Shown: positions 25,091-34,338, numbered from the stretch's first letter. The stretch is 64,000 bases of DNA from BOG-908 sp965198855 (GCA_965198855.1 CBDAPZ010000002.1:186001-250000); one strand, 5' to 3'. The notes: generated by a model from the letters alone, not told the origin. Translations and numbers: made by a program.

Positions 25091-27480
25091 ACGGCGCGCC
25101 ACTTCGGAAAAGAAACGATTGCCAGGGCGTAGAGCAAAATGGCCGCCACGAGAAGCCAACTATGGCCGGCTTTTGTTGCAATCAGGTTTGCCAGTGGCGT
25201 GGCGACCACAGAAAACGCCCCGTTCAGCCCCCACGCCCAGGGCAGTGCTGCTCCGCTGCCGAGCCGCGCCAGCCCAAGCGGAAACGGCATGCCGAGTGCC
25301 ACCGAGACCGGCGCCACCGAGAAAAGCACCAGCATCACCCGTGGCACGAACCCGAGCGTCAACGCCGGCACCAAGCCACCCGGCAGGATTGCCAGCATCA
25401 GCGCGCACCAGGCGATTACGCAGCCGGCCGATACGGGCAGCGCCTTGCCGGGCGGCAAACGACCGGCGAGCATCGCGCCGATGCCGGAAAAGATCAGCAT
25501 GCTGGTCATGATCAGCGCGAAGGCCAACGTGCGATCAGTCAGCAGCAGGCTCGCTGCCTCGATGGCGGCGATCTCGATCATCAGGAAACCCAGGCCCAAT
25601 GCCGGAAAATAGAGCGAGGCACGCAGCAGATCCGCATTTTTGCGCAAGCGCTCGCCCGCCACCAACGGCACCGCAAGCACCAGCAGCGCGATCACGCAGG
25701 CCTGCACCAGCACGGCCAGGTTCACCAGCGGCCCCACCTCGCCCTGCGGCAACACCTCGAGCCGCTGCAGGATGGTGTCCAGCCTGGAGAGCCTGAGAAC
25801 GGCGTTCAGCGAAGGCCGGTCGAGCGTGATGGGCGAAAGATCGAAGCTGCGCGACGAGGCCGGGCTTTGGCCAGCCAGCACCGGCCCGGCCTCGTCGGCC
25901 ACCGCATCGTGCAGCCCTACGGCCGACGTAACTTCAGCCGATTCGAAGGAGACAGCCGGCAGATCGTTGTAGATGCCGGCGCGTGCGGCGGCCACGTCGA
26001 TGCCCGGATAATAGGACACATCGAAGCTGCGCGCGTCGCACCAGGCGCGAGCTTTGGCAATGCGCGCCGCGTCGAACGGTGCCGGCGACAACAGGATCCG
26101 CACGTTCCAGGCGGAGCGATACACCAGCGTATGGGTAAGCGGATCGGTGATCCCGGCCGCGAGCAGCGCCGCGCGTGCGGTGGCGAGCATGCGCGTGGCA
26201 TAGGCGGGGAACTCGCGTATCGAGACCGGTAGCGAAACGAGCCCGGCCGGACGCACGGCGTGCAGGTCGGCGGCGATGGCCTGCACCGAGAAACTGGTCG
26301 CATTCGCCTCGGCGGAGTCGGCGAAATCGGCCGAGATATCCACGAGGTCATAGTTTAGGGGCGCGCGTGCCAGGCTCAGCGGCGGATCGGCGAGCACCCT
26401 CGCCGCCTTGGGCAGCTTCAATGGCGGCGCAGGCGCGATCCCGTCGAGCAAGGCGCGCCGCAACATCGGCTCGGGCTCCGACACATCGATGGACGCAGTG
26501 CCCAGCGCATCGGCCTCTGCCACGCGGAACCCGCCGGAAGCGCCAGCGAGGAGCACGCGCGGATGGTCGAGCAGCGCGTAGGGCAAAGCCGCGAGCGTCG
26601 CGCCCGCATAACCGGCATCGATCTTGCCTTTAGGCAGCGCTGCAATCCGGTTGCCGTCGCGATACAGCCCAAGCGACGCCGGCGGATCCCGCATCCCGAG
26701 GGCCGATGCATTGTTCGACACATCGGTATCGAGCCGCTCGGTAAAATCATCGAGCAGCATATAGAGGCCGCTCGGCCGGTCGCGCACCGCAAGCGTACGG
26801 CTGTTCGGCACATGCATGGGCGCGAAGATGGCTTTGTATTCATTGATCGCCGCGCGATCAAAGCCGAGCAGCGCCGCCTCGCCGATGAGCAAAGCCGCGA
26901 TGCAGGCACACAGCACCGGCACCCGCGGTGTCACGAACGCGCCGGCCAATGCGATCGGCACCAGCAGGCACGGCACCAGCTTGAAGGGCGATGCTGCAAA
27001 CATCATCAGCAGCACCAGCAACGCGCCGGCGCCGGCGCCGATCAGGTCGGTGCCGTAGATGCGGCTGGTGAGCCCCGGGCTTGCCGAAAAACACAGCCCG
27101 ATGAACAGCCCCGTGAGCGTGAAGAACGGCAGGAAAGCCACGTAATAGAGCGCGATGTTGCCGAGTTGCTCGGTCAGTGTCGCCACATTCTGCAGCTGCA
27201 ACGGATTGAACGGATTGACAGTCGCGAGCCACGTGCCGCCCGCAGCGCTCAGCACCAGCAGCGGCGGCAGCACGGCGAGTATCCTGCGCGCATGACGGAG
27301 GAACCAGCTTTGCGCCACCGCCAGCACCACGCCGCTGAACGCGAACCCGGCCAGCACGATCGAAATGACCCAATAGCCATATTCCGACCAGGTTGCGACT
27401 GCGAAATATCGTGTGAGTGCGATCTCCATCGCCATCGCGCCGAGCGAGACCAGGAAAACCGCAGCGAGCGGCGGCGGCAT
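25087..27480 (-). CDS. Spermidine-synthase-like domain flanked by membrane helices
   Basis: A 797-residue protein. The N-terminal third has about six membrane helices (LVSLGAMAMEIALTRYFAVA at the start). The middle (~230-520) resembles the aminopropyltransferase fold, but the SAM-site motifs are degenerate (VLLAGASGGF in place of the GGGDG loop; YDLVDISADF). The C-terminal third has about seven more helices (LGFLMIEIAAIEAA; VALGMPFPLGLARLG), as in the fused transporter/spermidine-synthase family. The ATG at 27480 has AAGG 9 nt upstream; a GTG at 27501 also exists. It is 11 nt after the hydrolase stop and overlaps the PCMT-like start. Polyamine synthesis is doubtful given the motif decay. Confidence 0.78.
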   Translation of the reverse strand: MPPPLAAVFLVSLGAMAMEIALTRYFAVATWSEYGYWVISIVLAGFAFSGVVLAVAQSWFLRHARRILAVLPPLLVLSAAGGTWLATVNPFNPLQLQNVATLTEQLGNIALYYVAFLPFFTLTGLFIGLCFSASPGLTSRIYGTDLIGAGAGALLVLLMMFAASPFKLVPCLLVPIALAGAFVTPRVPVLCACIAALLIGEAALLGFDRAAINEYKAIFAPMHVPNSRTLAVRDRPSGLYMLLDDFTERLDTDVSNNASALGMRDPPASLGLYRDGNRIAALPKGKIDAGYAGATLAALPYALLDHPRVLLAGASGGFRVAEADALGTASIDVSEPEPMLRRALLDGIAPAPPLKLPKAARVLADPPLSLARAPLNYDLVDISADFADSAEANATSFSVQAIAADLHAVRPAGLVSLPVSIREFPAYATRMLATARAALLAAGITDPLTHTLVYRSAWNVRILLSPAPFDAARIAKARAWCDARSFDVSYYPGIDVAAARAGIYNDLPAVSFESAEVTSAVGLHDAVADEAGPVLAGQSPASSRSFDLSPITLDRPSLNAVLRLSRLDTILQRLEVLPQGEVGPLVNLAVLVQACVIALLVLAVPLVAGERLRKNADLLRASLYFPALGLGFLMIEIAAIEAASLLLTDRTLAFALIMTSMLIFSGIGAMLAGRLPPGKALPVSAGCVIAWCALMLAILPGGLVPALTLGFVPRVMLVLFSVAPVSVALGMPFPLGLARLGSGAALPWAWGLNGAFSVVATPLANLIATKAGHSWLLVAAILLYALAIVSFPKWRAV

Positions 27481-27491
27481 GTCCACGCGCC

Positions 27492-28340
27492 TTATCTCCA
27501 CACGCGCCGCCCGATGAAATCCCCGACAAGCTGATCGAAACGGGCAGGATCATCGACGAACATCGCGTGCCCCACCCCGTTCAGCACCACCGATTCGGCG
27601 CCGGGATGATGCGCCGCCAGATTCCCCGCCTGCCCCGCCAGCCGCGGTGTCACCAGATACAGCACCGGCTTGTCGGTGGAATAAACTGCATCGTACCAGA
27701 AACTGCGCGGCACGTCGTAACGCATCAGCTGCCGGGCAGCCTCCGCCGGGGTGCGCAACGCGGCCTCCGCCAGCCGATCGAGATACTCAGGCGATTGCGG
27801 CGTCTTGAACATGCTGGCGACAAAGGCGCGCATCGCCGCCTCACGCGAGGCCGGCTGCCGTGTGCGTACATGCGGATGGGCTTTCGACGCCACCGGCGCC
27901 GGCGCCTCGCCCACCGAATTATCCACCAGCACCAGCCCGTCGATCTGCCGGTCGCCGAATTGATGCACATAGGACAGCACATCGAGCACACCGAGCGACC
28001 AGCCGAGCAGCACCGCATGCGGATCGCCCAGCTGCGCCAGCAGCTCCGCGATATCGCGCCCGCGCCGGAACGGCTCGTGGCCGCTCAAAGCAATTTCGCT
28101 ATCACCCTGCGACCGCGGATCGAACGCAATCACACGATACTGCGTGGAAAATGCCTTGATCTGTGCATCGAAAATCCAACCAGGCATGGTCCAGCCCGGC
28201 ACCAGCACGATGGCGTGGCCCTGCCCCTCCTCGGTATAATGCAGGCGAACACCGTCACTGGTGACGAAATACCGGTCAGCGGCCTGGGCAGCGCCGATCC
28301 GGCAGAGCAGCAACACGGCGAGCAGTGCGAGTCGGTACAT
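27492..28340 (-). CDS. Secreted alpha/beta hydrolase
   Basis: A 282-residue hydrolase with a signal peptide (YRLALLAVLLLCRIGAAQAA), so it is probably periplasmic. The fold is clear: VLVPGWTMPGWIF gives the oxyanion loop, FDPRSQGDSE follows, GWSLG holds the nucleophile serine, LVLVDNS is the next strand, and GVGHAMFVDDP holds the catalytic histidine. The ATG at 28340 has GGGGAG 6 nt upstream and begins immediately after the preceding gene's stop. It belongs to a five-gene coupled operon. The substrate (ester, amide or epoxide) is not evident. Confidence 0.83.
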   Translation of the reverse strand: MYRLALLAVLLLCRIGAAQAADRYFVTSDGVRLHYTEEGQGHAIVLVPGWTMPGWIFDAQIKAFSTQYRVIAFDPRSQGDSEIALSGHEPFRRGRDIAELLAQLGDPHAVLLGWSLGVLDVLSYVHQFGDRQIDGLVLVDNSVGEAPAPVASKAHPHVRTRQPASREAAMRAFVASMFKTPQSPEYLDRLAEAALRTPAEAARQLMRYDVPRSFWYDAVYSTDKPVLYLVTPRLAGQAGNLAAHHPGAESVVLNGVGHAMFVDDPARFDQLVGDFIGRRVWR

Positions 28341-28341
28341 G

Positions 28342-29949
28342 CTAGCTCCCCGGCGCGCTGGTATGTGCCGCTTGAACCAGCAGACCGGCCACCCTGTCAA
28401 ATACGCACCAGATAAATCCGGAGAGGAACGCCGAGGCGCCGACAAGCACCAGCACCTCATGGCGGGACGCTTCTATATAGCCGTCGCCGAACACGGCGGA
28501 GGCGATGGCGTAGAGGCAATCCAGGCTGCCCATCGCGATCAAGGCAAGGGCAAAGCGCGTTCTTTTCCGAAGAAAAGAACCGAAAGGCTTTTGTCTCCAT
28601 GCCTGCACAGCGATTGAGTCATCGACGGCAGAAGCCGGGGCCGGCGCCGGACATAAAAGTATTTTAGTTCTTTTCTTCAGAAAAGAACATGCTTCCCTCG
28701 CCTGCCACACCAAGACGACACAACCGCAAACCTGCACAAAAACCATACATGCCTTGTAAGCCATTTTGCTGAAACGCATGAGCAGCGCTGAAAGCGATGT
28801 TGCCTTCAGCAGCGCCACCGATGACGGGGCTATTTGCGCAAAAGGATGAAAATGCTCCAGCAGCGCAGGTCGGCTGAAGTCGATACCATGAGAGAACGGC
28901 AAGAAAAATGTGAGCGGCTGGCGAATGAATAATGGCAGAAGCCGAAGCCGGCTCACCTGGCTCACGTCGGGGCAAAGCCGGCCGGCGCGCACATCGTCAT
29001 CATACCCGTTCCGTCCGATCGCCGACGTGCAGGATTCTGGCAGGCCGAGGATCTCTAATGCACGCGCCTTGTTCGGGGCGGTCGGAAGGACTGCCTGCAA
29101 GATCACATCTGCCTGGTTCACCTTGGCGGCAAAACGCATGATGTTGTCAGGGTCATTATTCAAAGTGTTGAAAACGAGCGGACCTGCCACGCCTACGGCC
29201 ACAATCACGCAGGCTTTCGGCAAATCCCGCCACAGCCCCAGAAGAATGATCCCGTCGATAAAGCCTTGCAGACACGCCAGGACTTCGTATTGCGGCTTTA
29301 TCATCCCCAGCCACAATAACGGGCCGGCAATGAGTGCCGCCGATGCCCAGTCCATTGGCTTGGCCCGCGCACACAACAATACCGTTCCCAACACGGCAAG
29401 CGTTGCGGCGATGATCGCCGATGCATCGACATACAGCGTGTTGAAATAACACGCGACGGCGATGTCACCGAACACCAGTAACGCCGTAAAGGCACTGGCC
29501 AGCCTGGCTGATGCACCGATCGGTTGCAGCAACATCAGCCCCACCAGAACGATCGTGAGTAGCGCCTTCGACGCACCCACCTCACGCAACTGAAAATGCG
29601 CGTTCGGCCGATGGAACCGGGAGGCCAGCCAGACGAAAAGATTATCCGACGATGCCATGCACAACGTGCTTATCCGCACGCCATCCCGCACCAGATCGTT
29701 GGAAGGCGCATCGACATGCGCCGAAACCCTCTCCTGACCGGGATAGGGCTGCCACACGCCGACACAAGCGGATTGGCGGAAAAAATCGAGATTGTTCGCA
29801 TACCCGATGATCGGCTGCATCCCGACAACAAAACCCAGCCGCAACGCCATGACGAGAAAAATGACGACAGCCGCGACATTCGCGGGCGCCGGCTTTTTCA
29901 ACCCCGCACGCAGGCGAGACTCAGCCCGGCCCGATGTCCGCAGCCCCAC
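28342..29949 (-). CDS. Polytopic membrane protein carrying an in-frame DH130 repeat
   Basis: A 535-residue integral membrane protein of unrecognised family. About ten hydrophobic helices are visible (VAAVVIFLVMALRLGFVVGM; LLTIVLVGLMLLQPIGASA; WASAALIAGPLLWLGMI; ACVIVAVGVAGPLVFNTL). Large loops lie between them, and the NNLDFFRQSACVGVWQPYP segment after TM1 looks like the extracytoplasmic loop of membrane glycosyltransferases of the GT-C kind; that reading is tentative. Near the C-terminus, between two helices, lie two similar peptides, CSFLKKRTK and GSFLRKRTR, encoded by the two hairpins of a DH130 repeat. Start GTG at 29949 overlaps the EamA stop by 29 bp; the stop abuts the hydrolase start. 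Confidence 0.7.
   Translation of the reverse strand: MGLRTSGRAESRLRAGLKKPAPANVAAVVIFLVMALRLGFVVGMQPIIGYANNLDFFRQSACVGVWQPYPGQERVSAHVDAPSNDLVRDGVRISTLCMASSDNLFVWLASRFHRPNAHFQLREVGASKALLTIVLVGLMLLQPIGASARLASAFTALLVFGDIAVACYFNTLYVDASAIIAATLAVLGTVLLCARAKPMDWASAALIAGPLLWLGMIKPQYEVLACLQGFIDGIILLGLWRDLPKACVIVAVGVAGPLVFNTLNNDPDNIMRFAAKVNQADVILQAVLPTAPNKARALEILGLPESCTSAIGRNGYDDDVRAGRLCPDVSQVSRLRLLPLFIRQPLTFFLPFSHGIDFSRPALLEHFHPFAQIAPSSVALLKATSLSALLMRFSKMAYKACMVFVQVCGCVVLVWQAREACSFLKKRTKILLCPAPAPASAVDDSIAVQAWRQKPFGSFLRKRTRFALALIAMGSLDCLYAIASAVFGDGYIEASRHEVLVLVGASAFLSGFIWCVFDRVAGLLVQAAHTSAPGS
28559..28688. repeat. DH130 repeat inside a coding region
   Basis: Hairpins at 28559-28580 (GTTCTTTTC/GAAAAGAAC, loop CGAA) and 28667-28688 (GTTCTTTTCT/AGAAAAGAAC) bracket a diverged core. 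Flanks match the family (CCGAAAGGCTTTTGTC; ACATAAAAGTATTTTA). The frame of the surrounding membrane protein stays open through all of it. Confidence 0.85.
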
Positions 29950-30808
29950 CCCGTGCCCCCAATGCCGCCCCAGCCGACGACAGCATAATCAATCCGATCG
30001 CCAGCCACTGAGCGCCCGAAAGCATTTCGCCCAGGCACAGGAAGCCCATCATCGAGCCGACGGCCGGCTCCGCACTCATCAGCGTGCCGAACGTGTTCGG
30101 CCGCAGCCGCCGCAACGCCACCATTTCCAGCGCGTAAGGCACCGCGCTCGAACACAGCCCCACTCCTGCCCCCAGTAGCAGCACCTGCGGCGACAGCAGC
30201 GCGGCGCCCGCATGGTAAAAGCCGATTGGCCCCACTACCAGCGCCGCGACAATCATCCCCGCCGCCGGCACCGACGCGCCCAACGCCCGCCCCGCCGTCT
30301 GCCCGAACACGATGTACAACGCCCAGCCGACCCCCGCGGCCAGCGCAAATCCCACACCCCGAATATCGACATGGGCCGTCCCCCCTCTCGGCAACAGCAG
30401 CGCCAGCCCCACCACGGCCAGCCCGACCCAGAGGAAATCCGAACGGCGGCGTGACGTCACAAGCGCCACCGATAGCGGCCCCAGAAACTCGATCGCGATC
30501 GCCACCCCAAGCGGTATCGTCTGCAAGGCCATGTAGAATGCCAGGTTCATCAGCCCCAGCGTCACACCATAGCAAAGCAGCACGCGCCAATGCCGACCCG
30601 GCCGTAACCGCCACGGCCGGAACACCACGGCCAGAAACACTGCCCCTATGACCAGCCGCAAGGCGGTCGCACCCTGCGCGCCGACCGCCGGGTAAAGCTG
30701 CTTGGCCAACGTCGCGCCACCGGTGAACGACAGCATCGCCAGCACCAGCGCCCCGATCGGCACCAGAACAGCCGAACGAAAGGAAGAAACCGGTGCATCG
30801 ACGATCAT
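29921..30808 (-). CDS. EamA/RhtA-type DMT transporter
   Basis: A 295-residue exporter with ten helices made of two EamA repeats. The first half has LSFTGGATLAKQLYPAVGAQGATALR, which is the RhtA-like start; the second has VGLCSSAVPYALEMVALRRL and GTLMSAEPAVGSMMGFLCLGE, the diagnostic second-repeat motif. RhtA-type members export threonine, homoserine and other small amines. It is the first gene of the leftward five-gene operon and is divergent from the ABC importer operon. The substrate is unknown. Confidence 0.87.
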   Translation of the reverse strand: MIVDAPVSSFRSAVLVPIGALVLAMLSFTGGATLAKQLYPAVGAQGATALRLVIGAVFLAVVFRPWRLRPGRHWRVLLCYGVTLGLMNLAFYMALQTIPLGVAIAIEFLGPLSVALVTSRRRSDFLWVGLAVVGLALLLPRGGTAHVDIRGVGFALAAGVGWALYIVFGQTAGRALGASVPAAGMIVAALVVGPIGFYHAGAALLSPQVLLLGAGVGLCSSAVPYALEMVALRRLRPNTFGTLMSAEPAVGSMMGFLCLGEMLSGAQWLAIGLIMLSSAGAALGARGGAADIGPG

Positions 30809-30930
30809 GCCGGCACCCTAATCATGCGAGCCGATATCGAAAAGGCATGCGATCACCCTCGACAACAAGGCCGATATGCGGCGATGCTCACAACGATGGG
30901 GAAACAGGACGCGGGATGAGTTTAGAAAGA

Positions 30931-30958
30931 TTGGGGGAACAGAAGCCTGTCCCCCCAA
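30931..30958. repeat. G-rich hairpin in the leader of the ABC importer operon
   Basis: TTGGGGGaACAG pairs with CTGTcCCCCCAA, and the copy continues to 30970 with ACCCCCCGGCAT. It is almost the same as 24131-24170. It ends about 10 nt before the start codon of the substrate-binding protein, an unusual place for a terminator. Confidence 0.6.
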
Positions 30959-30977
30959 ACCCCCCGGCATTTGTAAG

Positions 30978-32564
30978 ATGAACCCACTGCAGCGTCATAT
31001 TTTACAACAATATCGTAGGCACCATATTTCCCGTCGGCAGTTCCTCCAACATGCAGCGCGAATCGGGCTTCTCACTGCACTGCCGGCGCAGGCATCGCCA
31101 ATCCTGGGCAAACCAGGTGCCACCATCCGTGTCGCCAGCCAGATCCCCGCCGGCGCGATCGACCCCGTCACCGTCTCCGAAATCGGCGGCCTCGCCTTGC
31201 TCTGCCAAACCGGGGAATTCCTCATCTTCGACGGCCCGGACCTCGTCCTCCGCCCCAGCCTCGCACTGACCTGGACGCCCAACGCCGATTGCTCCATCTG
31301 GACCTTCACCCTGCGCCCAGGTGTCAAATTCCACGACGGCCGCCTGTTCAACGCCGCCTGCGTGGTCGCCACCATGGATCGCCTCAGCGACCCGAAACAA
31401 GGCTCCAACGCCCTCTCCGTGCTGCGCGGCGTGCTCTCCCCCGGGGGCACCAAACGCATCGACGATCTCACCGTGCGCTTCGAACTTGATGCGCCAAACG
31501 GCAATTTCCCGTTCTACGTCTCGTCTGACAACTACAACGCCATTATCCTCCCCGCCGATTACGCCGGCGATTTCGAAGCCAACTTCAATGGCACCGGCCC
31601 GTTCCGTCTCGAACGCTACACTGCGAAGGTCGGCGCCAATTTCATCCGCAATGAGGCTTATTGGGGCCAGAAAGCCCTCCCCGCCCGCACGGAATTCTCG
31701 TTCTTCACCGACCAGCAGCCACAGATCCTGGCACTGGAAGACGATCAGGTCGACGTCATCGTCCAAATCTCCGTGCAAGGCGCGCAAGGCCTGTTGCGCG
31801 ACCCCGACGTGCGCATCATCGACATTCCCGCCTCCACCCACCGCCAGCTCCATCTGCGCTGCGACGAAGGCCCGCTCGCCGACAAGCGCGTCCGCCAGGC
31901 GATCGCACTGACCTTCGATCGGCCCGGGCTCATCCACGGCCTTTTCCAAGGCCGCGCCCGCCTCGGCAACGACAGCCCCTTCGCCCCGATCTTCCCCTCC
32001 ACCGATCCTGCCATCCCGCAGCGCGCGAAAAACATCGCCAAGGCCCGCGACCTGATGCAGCAGGCCGGCGTGAGCCAAGGCTTCGCCACCACGCTCACCA
32101 CCGAGCGCGTACAGGAAATTCCTGATTATTCAGTGCTGATTCAGAATGCCTGCGCCGAGATCGGCATCCGTGTCGACCTGCGTATCGAAGATCCCGCCGC
32201 CTATTATGGCAGCGCCCAGTTTGGCCGTTCCGACTGGCTGGACAGCCCGATGGGCATCACCGATTATGGCCATCGCGGCGTGCCGAACGTCAATCTCGCC
32301 GCCCCGCTTCTCAGCAACGGCGCCTGGAATGCCGCGCATTTCAGGAACCCAACCTACGACAAGCTGGTCGCCGACTATCTCGCCGCCACCGACCTGCCCA
32401 CCCAACGCAGCATCGCAGGAAAGATACAAACCATCCTCCTCGAGGAAACCCCTGTGATCATCCCTTATTTCTACGATTATCTCTGCGCCACCGGCCCCAC
32501 CGTCACCGGCGTGCAGGTTACCGGCATCACGCAGATCTTTCTGCAGAACGCGGCACTTTCCTGA
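30978..32564 (+). CDS. ABC transporter substrate-binding protein, peptide/opine family 5 (Tat-exported)
   Basis: A 528-residue DppA/OppA-type binding protein. It begins with a twin-arginine signal (HISRRQFLQHAARIGLL), so it is probably exported folded. Family features are WTFTLRPGVKFHDGRLF, FNGTGPFRLERY, the KRVRQAIALTFDRPGLI helix and PYFYDYLCA near the end. The ATG at 30978 is preferred, as the extension upstream runs through a hairpin repeat. Its stop overlaps the first permease start (TGATG), so the importer is a single operon. Family members bind peptides, nickel chelates, opines or glycosides; the ligand here is not readable. Confidence 0.88.
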   Translation: MNPLQRHILQQYRRHHISRRQFLQHAARIGLLTALPAQASPILGKPGATIRVASQIPAGAIDPVTVSEIGGLALLCQTGEFLIFDGPDLVLRPSLALTWTPNADCSIWTFTLRPGVKFHDGRLFNAACVVATMDRLSDPKQGSNALSVLRGVLSPGGTKRIDDLTVRFELDAPNGNFPFYVSSDNYNAIILPADYAGDFEANFNGTGPFRLERYTAKVGANFIRNEAYWGQKALPARTEFSFFTDQQPQILALEDDQVDVIVQISVQGAQGLLRDPDVRIIDIPASTHRQLHLRCDEGPLADKRVRQAIALTFDRPGLIHGLFQGRARLGNDSPFAPIFPSTDPAIPQRAKNIAKARDLMQQAGVSQGFATTLTTERVQEIPDYSVLIQNACAEIGIRVDLRIEDPAAYYGSAQFGRSDWLDSPMGITDYGHRGVPNVNLAAPLLSNGAWNAAHFRNPTYDKLVADYLAATDLPTQRSIAGKIQTILLEETPVIIPYFYDYLCATGPTVTGVQVTGITQIFLQNAALS

Positions 32565-33526
32565 TGAATCGCGCAGCACTCACCGCTTTTGCGAAACGCT
32601 GCGCGCTCAGCCTGCTCACCTTGTTCCTGCTGAGCATCGTCGTGTTTGCCGCCGGCCAGCTTCTCCCAGGCGATGTCGGCCGCTCCATCCTCGGCCCGCT
32701 CGCCGATCCTCGCGCCGTCGCCGCGCTGAACCACCAGCTAGGCACCGATCAGCCGCCGCTTCTCATGTATGCCCACTGGGTCCGCGGAATCCTGCATGGC
32801 GATCTCGGCATGTCCTACGCCTATCGCAGCCCGGTCTCGCCCTTCATTCTCCATGCGCTCGTAAAATCCTTGGCCTTGGCTGCCATCACCGTCATCATCG
32901 TTGTTCCCATCTCCATTGGCGCCGGCATTCTTGCCGCCATGAACCATGGCAGATGGCTTGATCGCAGCATCACCCTGGGTGGCCTGACGCTCACCGTCGT
33001 TCCGGAATTCGTCTCCGGCATCTTGCTGATTCTTGTTTTCGGCGCGTGGCTCCACGTGCTGCCCACCTCCGCCAACACGCGCGCCGGCAGCAGCATCTTC
33101 GAGCAGATACGCCACCTCATCCTGCCTTCCCTGCCGCTCGTGCTCATTCTCTTCGGCTACATCTCGCGAATCACCCGCGCTGGCATGATAGACGCGCTGG
33201 AAGCCGACTACACACGCACAGCCACCTTGAAAGGCCTGCCGCGCCGCACGGTGATTTTCCGCCACGTGCTGCGCAACGCCCTGCTGCCCACCATCACCGT
33301 CATAGCCACACAGACGAGCTATCTGCTCGGCGGCCTCGTCGTCGTAGAAACCCTGTTCCGCTACCAGGGAATTGGCAGCCTCATCCTCACCGCAGCGCGC
33401 GGGAAAGACTACCCGATGCTCGAAGCCGGCATTCTCACCGTCGGCGCCGCTTTCATCCTCTCCGCGATTCTTGCAGATATGCTCATCGCCTTCCTTGACC
33501 CACGCGGCCAAGCGGCAAGCCGATGA
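32564..33526 (+). CDS. ABC permease, DppB type
   Basis: A 320-residue inner-membrane permease with six helices. The start LSLLTLFLLSIVVFAAGQLLPGD is the usual DppB opening, followed by LGTDQPPLLMYAHWV and GDLGMSY. The cytoplasmic EAA loop is DYTRTATLKGLPRRTVIFRH. It overlaps the substrate-binding gene by 1 nt and the next permease by 4 nt. Confidence 0.9.
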   Translation: MNRAALTAFAKRCALSLLTLFLLSIVVFAAGQLLPGDVGRSILGPLADPRAVAALNHQLGTDQPPLLMYAHWVRGILHGDLGMSYAYRSPVSPFILHALVKSLALAAITVIIVVPISIGAGILAAMNHGRWLDRSITLGGLTLTVVPEFVSGILLILVFGAWLHVLPTSANTRAGSSIFEQIRHLILPSLPLVLILFGYISRITRAGMIDALEADYTRTATLKGLPRRTVIFRHVLRNALLPTITVIATQTSYLLGGLVVVETLFRYQGIGSLILTAARGKDYPMLEAGILTVGAAFILSAILADMLIAFLDPRGQAASR

Positions 33527-34338
33527 GCAAATATCTGCGCCGCTTCACCGCGCCCGGTTTTCTCGTCGGCTTCGTCATCGTCCTGTTCTGGGTCTGCTGC
33601 GCCCTGTTCGGCCCTGCATTGCTCACCCAGAACCCCTACAAGGACGATTTGATGAATGCGCTCGCACCTCCTTCCGCCGCGCACTGGTTCGGCACCGACC
33701 AGATCGGCCGCGACATCTTTTCCCGCATCGTTGCTGGCGCCAGGCCCATCCTTTCCGTCGCCCCGATCGCAACGCTGCTCGCCACCATCTGCGGCACTAC
33801 GCTTGGCTTGATCACCGGCTATGCCGGCGGCTGGCTGGACTCCGTCATTTCCCGCCTGCTCGATGTTGTCCTAGCCCTCCCCCTGATCGTGGTCGCTTTG
33901 CTGGTGCTCGTAGCCCTCGGCCCCTCCTCGATCAACGTCACCATCGTCATCGCCCTCGTCTTCACCCCCATCATCGCCCGCACCGTGCGCAGCGCCGTGC
34001 AAACCGAGTGCAGACTGGACTATGTTCCCGCAGCCCAGCTCCGCGACGAACGCGCGCTGCACATCATGTTCGTCGAGATCCTGCCCAACATCCTTCCGCC
34101 GATCATGGTCGAAGTCACCGTGCGCCTGGGCTATGCGATCTTCACCGTCGCCTCCCTGAGCTTCCTCGGCTTTGGCATCCAGCCACCCTCCCCCGATTGG
34201 GGCCTGACGATCGCCGAAAACTACGGCCTGATCGTCGGCGGCTATGCCTGGACGGTCGGGTTCGCGGCCCTTGCCACCGCCTCTCTCGTCGTCGGCGTGA
34301 ACCTTCTCGCAGAGGGTCTGCAGGACGCCTTGAAGTGA
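33523..34338 (+). CDS. ABC permease, DppC type
   Basis: A 271-residue permease. HWFGTDQIGRDIFSRIVAGAR is the DppC signature in the first periplasmic loop, and the EAA loop reads YVPAAQLRDERALHIMFVEILPN. ASLSFLGFGIQPPSPDWG marks the last helices. Its start overlaps the preceding stop as ATGA, and its stop overlaps the ATPase start as GTGA. Confidence 0.9.
   Translation: MSKYLRRFTAPGFLVGFVIVLFWVCCALFGPALLTQNPYKDDLMNALAPPSAAHWFGTDQIGRDIFSRIVAGARPILSVAPIATLLATICGTTLGLITGYAGGWLDSVISRLLDVVLALPLIVVALLVLVALGPSSINVTIVIALVFTPIIARTVRSAVQTECRLDYVPAAQLRDERALHIMFVEILPNILPPIMVEVTVRLGYAIFTVASLSFLGFGIQPPSPDWGLTIAENYGLIVGGYAWTVGFAALATASLVVGVNLLAEGLQDALK

Noticed and set aside
28342..28690. Possibility that the membrane protein gene ends at the repeat and the remainder is a chance frame
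   Set aside because: The sequence after the repeat encodes two good membrane helices in the same frame and ends exactly at the next gene's ribosome site, so real coding is more likely.
33372..34334. In-frame N-terminal extension of the fused ATPase by 321 codons
   Set aside because: This stretch overlaps both permease genes and is Arg/Pro/His-rich; the GTG at 34335 overlapping the permease stop is the natural start.
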